The translations under genes and the position numbers were made by a program. This document shows positions 27,363 through 40,950 of a DNA stretch of 64,000 bases, piece after piece. The notes under the pieces were generated by a model. It did not search any database and was not told the origin of the DNA. It was given only the letters and a program-made list of their open reading frames with translations. The stretch is from Nannochloropsis salina CCMP1776 (taxonomy: Eukaryota; Sar; Eustigmatophyceae; Eustigmatales; Monodopsidaceae): contig SDOX01000011.1 of the NCBI GenBank assembly GCA_004565275.1, positions 80,724-144,723 on the forward strand, written 5' to 3'. Numbering within the stretch: position 1 is the stretch's first letter; the number at the start of each line of letters is the position of its first letter.

Positions 27363-28634
27363 ATGGCAAGTGAAGAGCCGGAAATTGATCCTGCCATCTC
27401 CTCGACCGGGTCAAACGATGTTCCTCAGCACTCTCCGTCCCTCAATCAGACGCGCGATTTTTTGGACCAACAAGTCAACGCGGTGCTCATGAAGGCATTA
27501 ACTGAGATCCAGATTCACAAACCCGAGGATGTCTGTCAAGCTCTTCTCAATTATTTCGAGGATCGGCAAGCAAATGCTGCGGGGATAACGGTCAACGCCG
27601 GAGGACAGTATTCATCCCTGTTTACTTCTGATAAAGGATGCGACATGCATGGCACGATAATCTTGTGGCTAGCTGATCTTCCAACAAAAAATATTAAGGG
27701 AAATAGCGGCGCCGTCGATAGATGGTATGCGGTGCACCACGTGCTGCCCATCCTTGCCCGTCTCCTAAAGCATTTTGCTTCTCAGTGGCCTTTTCCTGTC
27801 GGTGAGGCTCTCGACACGTGCGTCGTGGCTTTTTTGCTTGAGCATCAAGCGAATCAGAAAGGTAAGAGGCTGCCAGAGACATTCGAAGAAGCTGGGAAGC
27901 TGTTAGAAACATTCGAAGAAGCTGGTCAGCAGTTAGAGTGTACCACAAATTCGGATATTCCTGATATTCAGGGCCCCCAGCCACCGAGACTCGCAAATCC
28001 CTACACTGTCCTAGTCCTAGGATATGAGAGCTCTGGGAAATCTACCGTACTTGCAAGCCTCCAAGGTGATCCGTGCCCAACCCCGCTTCCCGCGTCCACA
28101 CTAAATTCGGTACCCGAGCCTGTCACGATCACGCTGGAAAGGCTCTTTGCGAACAGCCCACACACGACCCAGCTCCGGTTCCTCGATGTACCAGGTGACT
28201 CAGACTCACGGGAACATTTGTGGCCCTCCCTGTATCCAGAAGCGCAGGCTGTGGTTTGGGTAGGAGACGCAACTCAAGCCGGGCGGTGGGAGGAGGAAAA
28301 AGAAATTCTGCGCGGTTGCCTGGGCTCTCTTAATCTAAGAGGAAAACCTGTATGGGCTCTGATAAACAAGCAGGACACGGGCTTACCGCACCATAGCCTG
28401 GGAAGAGTGGAGGAGGAAATAAGGGGCTTGACGGAGTGTACAGAGATGAAGAAAGCAGAATATGAGGGGTCAGAAAGCGTGAAGGTCAAGGAGCAGATTT
28501 CCAGCGAGCGCATGACCTTGCGGGTGGATGGATGCATTGCCGAGGCCCGATGCAACTTCGGAGTCTTGGACCCGACCCTGGAGCAAGGGTTAGCTTGGCT
28601 TGTTAAGGCCATACAAGGACACGATGGGAAGTAA
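27363..28634 (+). CDS. DPY-30-motif plus Arf/ARL-like GTPase fusion protein
   Basis: Single exon, 423 residues from the ATG at 27363. Upstream in-frame sequence is not protein-like, so this start is preferred. Residues about 30-70 (FLDQQVNAVLMKALTEIQIH then KPEDVCQALLNYFEDRQ) match the DPY-30/RII-like dimerisation motif, a two-helix module known from adenylate kinases, Set1/MLL complexes and ciliary proteins. A linker with an internal duplication (ETFEEAGKLL / ETFEEAGQQL) leads to a GTPase domain: P-loop LGYESSGKST, DxxG-type RFLDVPGD and base-recognition ALINKQD, typical of Arf/ARL/SR-beta GTPases. There is no N-terminal Gly for myristoylation directly before the G domain. Function unknown; it may recruit the GTPase to a helical anchor. 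The clear motifs and spacing make a real gene likely. Confidence 0.72.
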   Translation: MASEEPEIDPAISSTGSNDVPQHSPSLNQTRDFLDQQVNAVLMKALTEIQIHKPEDVCQALLNYFEDRQANAAGITVNAGGQYSSLFTSDKGCDMHGTIILWLADLPTKNIKGNSGAVDRWYAVHHVLPILARLLKHFASQWPFPVGEALDTCVVAFLLEHQANQKGKRLPETFEEAGKLLETFEEAGQQLECTTNSDIPDIQGPQPPRLANPYTVLVLGYESSGKSTVLASLQGDPCPTPLPASTLNSVPEPVTITLERLFANSPHTTQLRFLDVPGDSDSREHLWPSLYPEAQAVVWVGDATQAGRWEEEKEILRGCLGSLNLRGKPVWALINKQDTGLPHHSLGRVEEEIRGLTECTEMKKAEYEGSESVKVKEQISSERMTLRVDGCIAEARCNFGVLDPTLEQGLAWLVKAIQGHDGK

Positions 28635-29503
28635 ACCGACGGAGTAACGGGGCAAATTGTGTCAACAAGCGCTACAGGAGGACGGAAATGTAACCCCAAT
28701 ATAATATGCTTCGGGAAGCTCCTCGAAATGCGCGCTGAACTTGTCATGGAAACCTAAGTTTTTCGCAAAGCACAAAGTACCATGGCCAGAATCAGGACTC
28801 GGACTTGGAGGGGGCGTGTCAATCGATTGATCAACAGTGCCCCTGCACGTCCGACGGCGATGTGAACGAAGAAGGGAAAATTATGAATATGTACACACAA
28901 CTTCGTCGATGGTCACTCCTTTCAAGGCAATTCTTTTTCTTTCCGTTACTTGATCATGGGCGCTATGACACTCTCAAAAAGCTCTTTCGTTCAAAATCGT
29001 GTTCCGGCCCGGCCATTCCGGGTATTTATATGTGTGACGATTCTTGCCTTCAGTTCATTCCTTCTTGCGGTCACTCCTCTCGCCCAGCCTCTCTACTTGT
29101 CGTAGACAGCTCATTTTGCTTGATGACGCCGCTCGACTCGGCAGCCCTCCTTTCCATTCCACCCTTTCGTAAAGCAAGTTATCAGAACAACTTCCAAGAT
29201 CCCTTCGCGAATTACATGAGGCACCGATGTGAGGTTCCAACCAAAACTGTAGCCGTCCCTTCATCCTCCTATTATCCCCCTTCCTCGCATTATTAAGAGG
29301 GAGGAGGGCTTCGATGTTAGAACTGAGCCCGTGTCGAGCGGACGAATCCTGGACTGTTGCTGATACTTTGCCTCATTTTCCTTCCTCCGCCGTACCGTCA
29401 CCACCGAGCCCTTTCAGAGATTACTTCGTCACGTGGAGGTCCTGGCAAGGGAGAATACGCAAATGGCCCCCCCATCTCTGGTGCCTGTCCCTCTCCATTC
29501 CGC
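28635..29503. other. convergent 3' spacer, no gene supported
   Basis: This interval separates the DPY-30/Arf-like stop and the TPI-GAPDH stop. An open frame at 28805-29296 (plus, 163 residues) is Ser/Pro-rich without a recognisable domain. I do not call it. Confidence 0.35.
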
Positions 29504-32988
<3,485 letters not shown>

Positions 32989-33860
32989 GGTTCTGATGAA
33001 CGACAAAGACTTACGTCGCGCGTTATATGTGTGTTGTGATGACGTGAACGATAAGATAAGACCTTCCAGACAGAGTGTTGACCATCAGTCGTCGGGGTTC
33101 GACCAATGCCGCGATCTCATGGAGGGATGATGTTGCGTCACTTTTGGAGATGAACCTTCGCATATTTTTTGTTCTCGTGTTCTACGGTTTGTCGGTGGCT
33201 CGAGGAGATCCTCTCGCTGCTTCAGTCGTTCTTATGGCTTTCGTGTTGCCATCGATCCCCTGAGTGTTCACGCCGACGCTGCCCTCGTTTGGAATTGCAG
33301 GATAAAATTCATGAAAAAAGAAGAAACTACGTCCAGGCAATTGCAATGTGAGATCCTCTAAATTTAACGAAGAAAACAAAAAAAAACGATTCACGCACGC
33401 GCAATTTTTGTTTTTTCGGGGTTTGTAGTACGTGGCTGCGCTCCGCTGGGCAGGAAGAAAAAGCGAAGAGGCAAGAACTTCCCATGGGCACATGCATCTG
33501 CGTAAGATACCAAAACCAAAAGGCACATGAAAATATAATAGCATGCTGCCAAGATGACGAACGACACGAACATCGACATGACAAGGGTTCGGGTGCACTG
33601 CTTGGAGCCTCGGTAAACTGTGGCCTTTCTGATTGAAGGGGCTTCTGAGAGCTTTGCCTCGCCTTGGGGTCAAAATTTCGGTCTCTCTCCTTCACCCCGG
33701 GCATTCGTCGTCCCGACATGCCGTGACCGGCCTACCCTGGCAGGCGCCCATGGACAGTGTTTCCGCATGTAGACTCATGTTTTGCACCATACACAGCGTG
33801 GAAGGCGCTGTGCACTGTCTCCTGATTTCATTGTTGGGTACAGTTGGAAGAAGCGTCTTC
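32989..33860. promoter_or_regulatory. divergent spacer with one possible tiny ORF
   Basis: This interval lies between the TPI-GAPDH start (minus) and the ABCG start (plus). On the minus strand the ATG at 33579 opens a 62-residue frame to 33391 that begins with a strong hydrophobic signal-like segment (FVSFVILAACYYIFMCLLVL) and ends in a basic tail. On the plus strand the ATG at 33150 opens MNLRIFFVLVFYGLSVARG and stops after 37 residues. Either could be a small secreted or membrane peptide, but nothing beyond hydrophobicity supports them. Confidence 0.25.
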
Positions 33861-36800
33861 ATGAGACGCGAAGAACATCAACAGCGGACCTGCGCTTCCT
33901 CGTTTCGACAGAATGATGTCAAATCCCCTCCTCTCCATAATTCCTGCACCATTTCCTTTGAAAATATCGGTACGTTTTTAATGAAATTGTGGATAAGCTT
34001 GAAACACTTTGGCGGATGGCAGGGAAATTACGCCAGGGAAGAGCAGGTCCCCTTCGGCATCTCCGAGGAGCATGGGTATAGGGTTTATATTTTCTTTCAT
34101 GTTTTTGGTCGATACCAGCGAGTTGAGATAATGTGTCCGTGCATGTTACCTGGTCATATACGTGAAGGCCGCACATATATTTAGAAAGATATGAGTGAAG
34201 CATGTGATTTTCAGGACTCCTTTTCCCACCTCTGTACAAGGCGACACTCTCATTTGGTGTGCCTTCAAAGCTTGCCCTCTTCCTTTCAATGGGTTACTTA
34301 AACATGGACCTGCATGGCGTGCTTACATTTTCCTTACCCCTGTCAGCGCCAGAGATCTTAAAATGCGTGCTCACCAGCCAGTATCTCAACCCCACAGTAT
34401 ACACCATCCCTAAGCCGTTTCTAGCCCCATCCCGTCCCTCTCCCTCGGGTGTCAAGGGGCGGAGAAACACAATTCTGCGGGGCATGAGTGGCATCTGTCG
34501 GGCGGGGGAACTCACCGCCATTTTGGGTCCCACGGGGGGGGGAAAAAGCACCTTGCTCGACGCCTTAGCAGGACGCAAGACTTTGGACTCAGGGGAAGTG
34601 CTCTTGAACGGCCGACGTCCCGGTGAAGATTTCAAACGCCTGACGGGGTATTGCGAACAGCAGGATTTCTTGCTGGGTACTTTGACCGTGCGAGAAACGG
34701 TCCGCTTCTCGGCGGAACTCCGCCTCCCGCCCACCTTCGCACTCCAGGCCACCCCAGGGGAACGCCGGAGGGAGATCGAAGCCCGCGTGGCTGCCGTGGT
34801 CAAAGAATTGGGCCTGGAGGCCTGCGCAGACACCATGGTGGGGACTCAGTTCGTGCGGGGTATCTCGGGGGGGGAGAAGAAGCGGACGAACCTGGCTCGG
34901 GAGCTGGTGACGGATCCGGCCATCGTCTTTATGGATGAGCCCACAACGGGTGAGAGAGGGAGGGAGGGAGGGAAAGAGAAAATGGCAGCTCCGGGCAAGA
35001 GTGACACGAGAACGGGAGGCCGTTGTGTGTCATGTGCGAATTCTTCCCCTTCTTCGCGTTGTTCATCTGCATCCCTCCGCTTTCCCTCTTTCCCTCCCGC
35101 CTGCCCGCCACGTCAGGCCTGGACTCTCAAACTGCCGGGACGGTGGTGGGGATCCTCGCCGGCTTGGCCACGCGTCAGCACAAGACCGTAGTCCTCTCCA
35201 TCCACCAGCCCAAGTACTCCATCTTCAAGCTCTTCCACTCCCTCATCCTCTTGCACGAAGGCAAGATGGCCTACATGGGCCGGGCCGCGGAGGCAGAAGC
35301 CTACTTTGAACGGCTGGGTTTCGAGCGGGAGGTCAGCAACAACCCGGCGGACTGGTTCGTGGACGTGTTGACCCTGTCCACGGGGCTGGGAGAGAAAGAA
35401 GACGGGAAGGAGGGCGGGAGGGAGGAGGGCGGGAGGGAGGAGGGCGTGGCCTTTTCCCTTCCGGGGAGGGAGTTGATGGAAGCCCAGGTGGTGGCGCTGG
35501 CGGTAGAGAGCGAAGGAGAGGAAACTAAGCAGCTGGTGCTCGACATGGACGTGGAGGCAGGGGCGGGCTTGCCCACGACCGAGAGCCGGCTAGGCGGCGG
35601 GAAGCAAGGAGCCGGACCGCCCTCCCCTCCTTCCTCCTCTGCTTCGTCCTCCTCCGCGTCCTCCACCCCTCCCTCCTCCTCCCCTCACGAGTGTCTTACC
35701 GAGATTTATTTGCAGTCACCCGAGTACAAAGCCCTGATGCTGGAGCTTGCTCAACTGAAAGGCAACGCGTCCTCCCTCCCGCCCTCCCTTGCCCCTTCCC
35801 GTGGGCCCTACGCCACCACCCTCCTGCACCAAATCAAAGTCCTTTCCCACCGGACGATGCTCTGCGCCTGGCGCAATCCGGCCAGTGCGATGATGCAGTT
35901 CTCGGCCATGCTCTTCTTCGTGGCGCTGATCGGGGGCATCTATTGGAAGATGGACCTGGGGCCCCAGGGGCTTCAGAACCGGATCGGGGCCTTCTTTATC
36001 CTGATCATGATGTGCATGTTTAGGTAGGAGGGAGGGAGGGAGGGAGACGGAGGGAGGAGGGAAGGGAAAATTGAAGGGTTGAGACCTGATGAGGGGTTCA
36101 GGGTCGGGGCTGTGTCCATCCATTGTCTCACCTCCATCTCATCCCCTGCCCTCTCTTATCCTCTCTCTCCACCCAGCAACATCTCTGCCCTGGAACTCTT
36201 CATCGAGGAACGGGCGGTCTTCGTCCACGAAAAAGCGAACGGGTGCTACCGCCCGGCTGCCTACTTTTGGGCGAAATCCCTCTGTGACATTGTCCCGCTT
36301 CGGGTCATACCTGCCGTCTTTTTTTGCGCGAGCGTCTATCCCATGATGGGTCTGAGAAGGTGCGTCAAGTGGTAGAGAAGGAGGGATAGGAGTGGAAGGG
36401 AGGTTGACAGGCAGGCTTGGATTTCCGAAGTGTAACGGTTTTTTAAATCCTGGCAGTTGACCCCACACACCGCCCTCCACTTTTCCTCCATCCCTGCCTC
36501 TCCCACAGCGGGTTCGACCACTGGCTCCTCTTTACGGCCACGGTCATCCTCTCGATGCTGGCAGCCGCCGCTTTGTGCCTGATGGTCTCATCGTGGGTGC
36601 CAATATTTGCCGTTGCTAACCTGGGGGTGGCGCTGATTTTTATCCTCTTCCTGATCACTGGAGGGGTGCTGATTAATTTTGAACAACTGCCGGCTTGGCT
36701 CCTTCCCTTCAAATACGTGTCTATATTCCGTTATGCGATGGAAGTGATGAGTGTGAACGAGCTGACCGGTCTCAAGTTTGAGTGCCCCCCGGGGGTCGAT

Positions 36801-36968
36801 GGAGAAGTACCCACGGGGTGTTTGGGCGGAAGCGGAGACGTGTACCTCGCCCTGCAGCATTACCCTAGATTCGCGGATTTGTGGAAGAATTTACTGGCGA
36901 TAGCGGGCATCTTTGTGGCGTGCATGGCCCTCACCTTCTTAAGTCTCAGGAGGATTCGCGTGCGGTAA
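33861..36968 (+). CDS. ABCG-type half-transporter (second copy type)
   Basis: Five exons, 33861-33969, 34398-34949, 35117-36023, 36177-36359 and 36509-36968, about 736 residues. The first junction (AATATCG|GTACG to CCCACAG|TATACACC) rebuilds the ABCG entry motif SCTISFENIVYTI. Walker A is GPTGGGKST, signature [19 protein letters not shown], Walker B IVFMDEPTTGLDS and switch His LSIHQPKYS. The membrane half shows ALELFIEERAVFVHEKANGC and six hydrophobic segments, ending FLSLRRIRVR. Unlike the ABCG at 21.7 kb it has no signal peptide or Cys-rich ectodomain and looks like a plain ABCG2/WBC half-transporter that must dimerise. A GGRE-rich insert follows the nucleotide-binding domain. An in-frame ATG at 33750 could extend the start by 37 residues. 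Substrate unknown. Confidence 0.87.
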
Positions 36969-37890
36969 GCGGAGGCAAGGGAGCGAGGGGGCGACCCACA
37001 GGGCCTGGGAACACAGCTTTCAGGTCCAATGGTAAGAGGAGCTGAGCGCTAGGAATGTTTATGAACTGTGGTAGGGCAAAGGGATTTACAAGGGGAAATG
37101 TACGAATTTGCCTGCTTGGGACCGTGACCAGTACTGAAAAATACCTCATAGAACTTTGGTCGAATGTAGATGCAGAATGGAAAGCAGTTGTCCATAGGGA
37201 TTATACCCTTTCTCGTGGAAATTTACTACAGGATTCTTAGTGACAGTGACAGCATTGTAGAAGTGACATCGTTAAGAGTTAATTGCACAAAGAAGTTAAC
37301 GGCAGTGCCTGCTCTACATAATGTGGTTATATTGGGAAACAAAACCATGGCAGGTCGCAAAGAAAAGAATTGAATCTAATGACTAGCTCTTTTTTCATTG
37401 CGTTGTTGTAGGTGCTGATTAATGCCTGAAAACAGGAAATTAGACTGCGCAATACACACTCAAGGACGGAGGTGGCAGCTTCGCTTCTATCGTCACCAGG
37501 GAGCGCGTCTAATGAATTTTGCCCTGTTCCTCCGCGCATTCACGCATCCTCTCAGCCATGACAACAGCATAAGTTGAAAAGAATTCTGTTTATTGCGTCG
37601 CGTCGCCTCAAATTCTGGTGTTATCCGGCTGTGTGCGTGATCACGACGGGATCTTTAATAGACCTCCTCGCCCTCTCGGTGGTGGGAGGCCAGCCCGCGC
37701 TTTCCTCTCTTGTAACTCATTCCCTTCGTCACAAAAATAGAGTAATTTGTCCGTCACATCAGCCCTTAAATTTCCTTTATCTTCTTTCAAACCCCATGCT
37801 ATGGCAAATAGGGTTCAATCGGGCTTATCTTGCGAAGACTCTCCTCGCAAGAGGAAGGCCTGAGGGAACGCCAGTTGGTTTGTCACAACA
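36969..37890. other. spacer, no gene supported
   Basis: This interval contains the 3' UTR of the ABCG gene and the promoter of THOC1. It is AT-richer than its flanks. No coding, tRNA or repeat signal seen. Confidence 0.4.
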
Positions 37891-39992
37891 ATGGTCAAGC
37901 ACGCTTCCACATCGGAGGCCTTCTGTCCAGGCGATGCCGAGGGAGCCATTTCTCGATTGGAAGAGTGCATCCGCGGGAACTATTGCAAGGGTACGGCCGG
38001 TTGGGGCGTCGTGCGTGAGACGGCGCACGAGGTGGCGGTGGCGGAGGCAGACAGACCGGTTTCTCACGACACGGACCTGATCGAGGTCGCTTTCCGCGCG
38101 GTCCTGGCTGGCATCGTCCAGGAGGCATTGGGAAAGGGGGAGGACGCGTTGGACGAGGAGAAATTTGGACTGCGGGCTTTGTTGGACCTTGCCCTCGACT
38201 TGGCCCAGGCCGGCAGGGAGGAGCAGGGGCCCGGCCTGGGTCTCCGCAGCGTCTTCTTCCTGTTAGAGGACATCTTCGAACTCTTGGGGGTGGAACAGAT
38301 ACAGAACTTTTGGCCAGAGGTGGAGAAAAGGGAGAGCGCCCTGTTCGGGCTCTTCAAAACGGCCCGGAAGAGCAATTTGACCATGCTAAAACTCTGCAAC
38401 TCCCTGCTGCGGAAGCTGTCCAAAGGCCACAACACGGCCATCTGCGGACGGATCATGATGTATTTGTCGCGAAATTGGGAGCTCAGCGATCCCTCTGCGA
38501 TCAATAAGGGGGGGATGGCGAATTTGAGCAACAAGACAGCTTTTGAGGAACCGGAGGACTTTGCTCGACAGCAGGCTCGAGAAGCAGAGAAGACACGGCG
38601 GGACGAGGAGCTGCGAGTGGCGGTGGAAGGACGGGGGGGAAAGGAAGGGGGGGGGAGGTGGATGAGGAGCCGATTGACTACTCGCTGTACAAGACCTTTT
38701 GGGGTCTCCAGGAGCATGTGAGTGACCCGGCGCGGCTCTTGCAGAGCGAAGAGGCCTGGTCGGCGTTTCTCCGGGACGCCAAGGTGGTCCTCCAGGCTTT
38801 TGAGGGGTTCACAGTCAGCGAGGAAGCAGTGGCCACGTTGTTGAACGGGGAGGAGGGAGCGGGGGAGGAAGGGGGGGAGAACGGGGGGGAGAACGGGGGG
38901 GAGAACCGAAATCTGGCCGAGACAGAGGGTGAGGAGAGGAAAGTAGAGGAAGAAGGCGAGGGTCAGAAGGGTGAGGCAGCCTCAAGGTCCAAGAAAACGG
39001 GGCTCAGAAAAGACGGGAGCGCATTGTCCCCGCCACCTTCCCCCCGCGCGACCCAGGCCCGACGCCGGCCTCCTGTCGAAGGAGGGAGGGAGGGAGGGAT
39101 GGAGGACGAGGGGGAGGGCGGGCACGGGCGGAGCATGGAGGCGTTTTTGGGGTGCAAATACTTGACCAACAGTCGCCTCTTCCGGCTGCAGCTCCATGAT
39201 CCCGTGATCCGGACACAGGTCCTAACACAGCTCCTCATCGTTTTGAACTACGCATCGGCGGCCACCGCCCTCGCGGTCGCCAGCCCCCCCGCCTCCTCCT
39301 CCTCCTCGGCCCCGAACCCTTCTCCTCCCAAAAAGGGCGCGAACGATTTGGCCAAGCATGCCCGGCGACTGATCCGGAACACGTCTGCCCAAGGGGCGGT
39401 CTATTTGGGTGTTTTGGACACGGTTTTGCACCGGGAGCAAGCCTGGTTGTCCTGGAAACGTTTGCAACGGTGCGAACCGCGGATTGAGAAGCCCCCCGCG
39501 CCCCCCGCCCGGACGGTGCGGACCATGGAGGCGGTGCGGCAGGCCCTGGCGGGAGCGGGAAAGCCGTCGGGGGTGGTGGCTCAGCAACAGAAAGCGTTTT
39601 ACGGGCGACCTTTGCCCGTACCCCGCCCCGTCAATTTGGCGGAGGTGGAGGCGGAGGTGGGGGAAGCGGTGGGGCGGACGTTTGAGAACTACGTGCGGCC
39701 TCGGATGGAAGAGGCAGAGGACCCACAGGCCTGCATTGATGAGGAGTACCACCCGCGGCACGAGCCTGTGTTTTGCTGGCGGGCGATGCGGTTGGGCTGG
39801 GCGGCTGATGCTCGGGTATTGGTGGGGATGGAAAACGCGTCGTTGGACGCCTTGTGCCGGAAGATGAAGGGGGAGGACGGCGAAGAAGACGGCGGGGGGG
39901 AGGGAAAAGGAAAAGAAGAGGGGAGGAGGAAGCGGAAGAGGAAGGAGAACGGGGAGGCGGGGGCCGAACAGGAAGTGGTGGATGGAACGTGA
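37891..39992 (+). CDS. THO complex subunit 1 (THOC1/HPR1-like), with an apparent frameshift near 38650
   Basis: The ATG at 37891 opens a THOC1-type sequence: FFLLEDIFELLGVEQIQNFW, FGLFKTARKSNLTMLKLCNS, LLRKLSKGHNTAICGRIMMY and LSRNWELSDPSAINKGGM. The frame runs into a stop at 38721, but the continuation DEEPIDYSLYKTFWGLQEHV, which matches the FWSLQ region of THOC1, lies in the frame starting about 38650. The switch falls between two poly-G runs (7 G at 38633-38639 and 9 G at 38647-38655), so a one-base homopolymer miscall is the simplest cause; a very short intron is the alternative. With one base restored the protein is about 700 residues, close to animal THOC1 (about 657). THO couples transcription to mRNA export and limits R-loops. 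The C-terminus is Lys/Glu-rich; no death domain is obvious. Confidence 0.8.
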
Positions 39993-40950
39993 CGGCCGAG
40001 GATGTCGGTCATTCTCGTGTTGGGGAAGGCACACAGACCGGACGAGAGGAAGGGTGAGAGGAAGGGAAGGATGGCAATCGTGGCCAGTGACCGGTCATGT
40101 GACGTTTAAAAATCTGCGCAATGTAAAGCCTTACTGACAGTGTAGTCTTACCGGTGATTCTTTGTTTTCTTCCATAGGGATGCTCACGAAGAGCGAGCAT
40201 TCTTCTCCTTCGTCGTGGCTCGTGCAGTTTTCGTAAGTAAGCCGTCTTCCATCCTGTCCTTTGGAGCAAAACGTGTCCACAAGGATTTCTTCCTCCCACG
40301 CACTTCTATATTTCTTTATGCGTTGCTTGTCATGCGAACACAAACATTGACGAAGCTTTCTTCCAGGCCCTCTATACGGCCTCCTCCTGATCCTACCTCT
40401 TCTCGAGCAACGGCTTGCCGCACTTTTCACATTGCTCGTCTTTTTTTACATGCATCGTACGATCGAGTCCGGGCATCGGACTCTCTAGCCGCAAGCAGAC
40501 TCACGTCTGCAAACCTTTCCTCTCGACGGCTTCCTTTCCCAAGCGCCCTGACACCACATTTTCACATTTTTCCCGTGTTCCTCAGCTTCTATCATCATAC
40601 ACACGCTCTTCCCATGGCTGAAGCCACTTTTAGTTTTCTTTCCTACAGTCATCGAATCTGGGGCTAGCACCTTGTATCAATTTCTCCTGAACCGCCGCTA
40701 TCGAGGTTTCTATTCGAAATACCTCTCAGTTTACTGATGAATTTCAAACAAGTAGGATCGTCCGAGTGGACTTTCATCCCTATATCCACAGGTATTATGT
40801 GTCAAAAGGCGGAGCATTCCAATTCCCCTTTTTTCTTCTCTCCTACCCACCATCGCCTCAAAGGAAGATGGATCCACCGGCCTCTTGACCCTGGCAGGTA
40901 CTCATTACAGCCGATCTCTTCAATACCCCTTTCCTCGGTTTCACCACTTC
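39993..40950. other. convergent spacer with a weak CxxC exon candidate
   Basis: This interval lies between THOC1 and the PP2C gene. On the minus strand a short frame reading MHVKKDEQCEKCGKPLLEKR (near 40390-40450) is followed directly by GTAGGATC, a possible donor, and would encode half a zinc ribbon. I could not find convincing partner exons. The plus-strand frame at 40215-40667 is Ser/Phe-rich with no motif. Confidence 0.2.
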
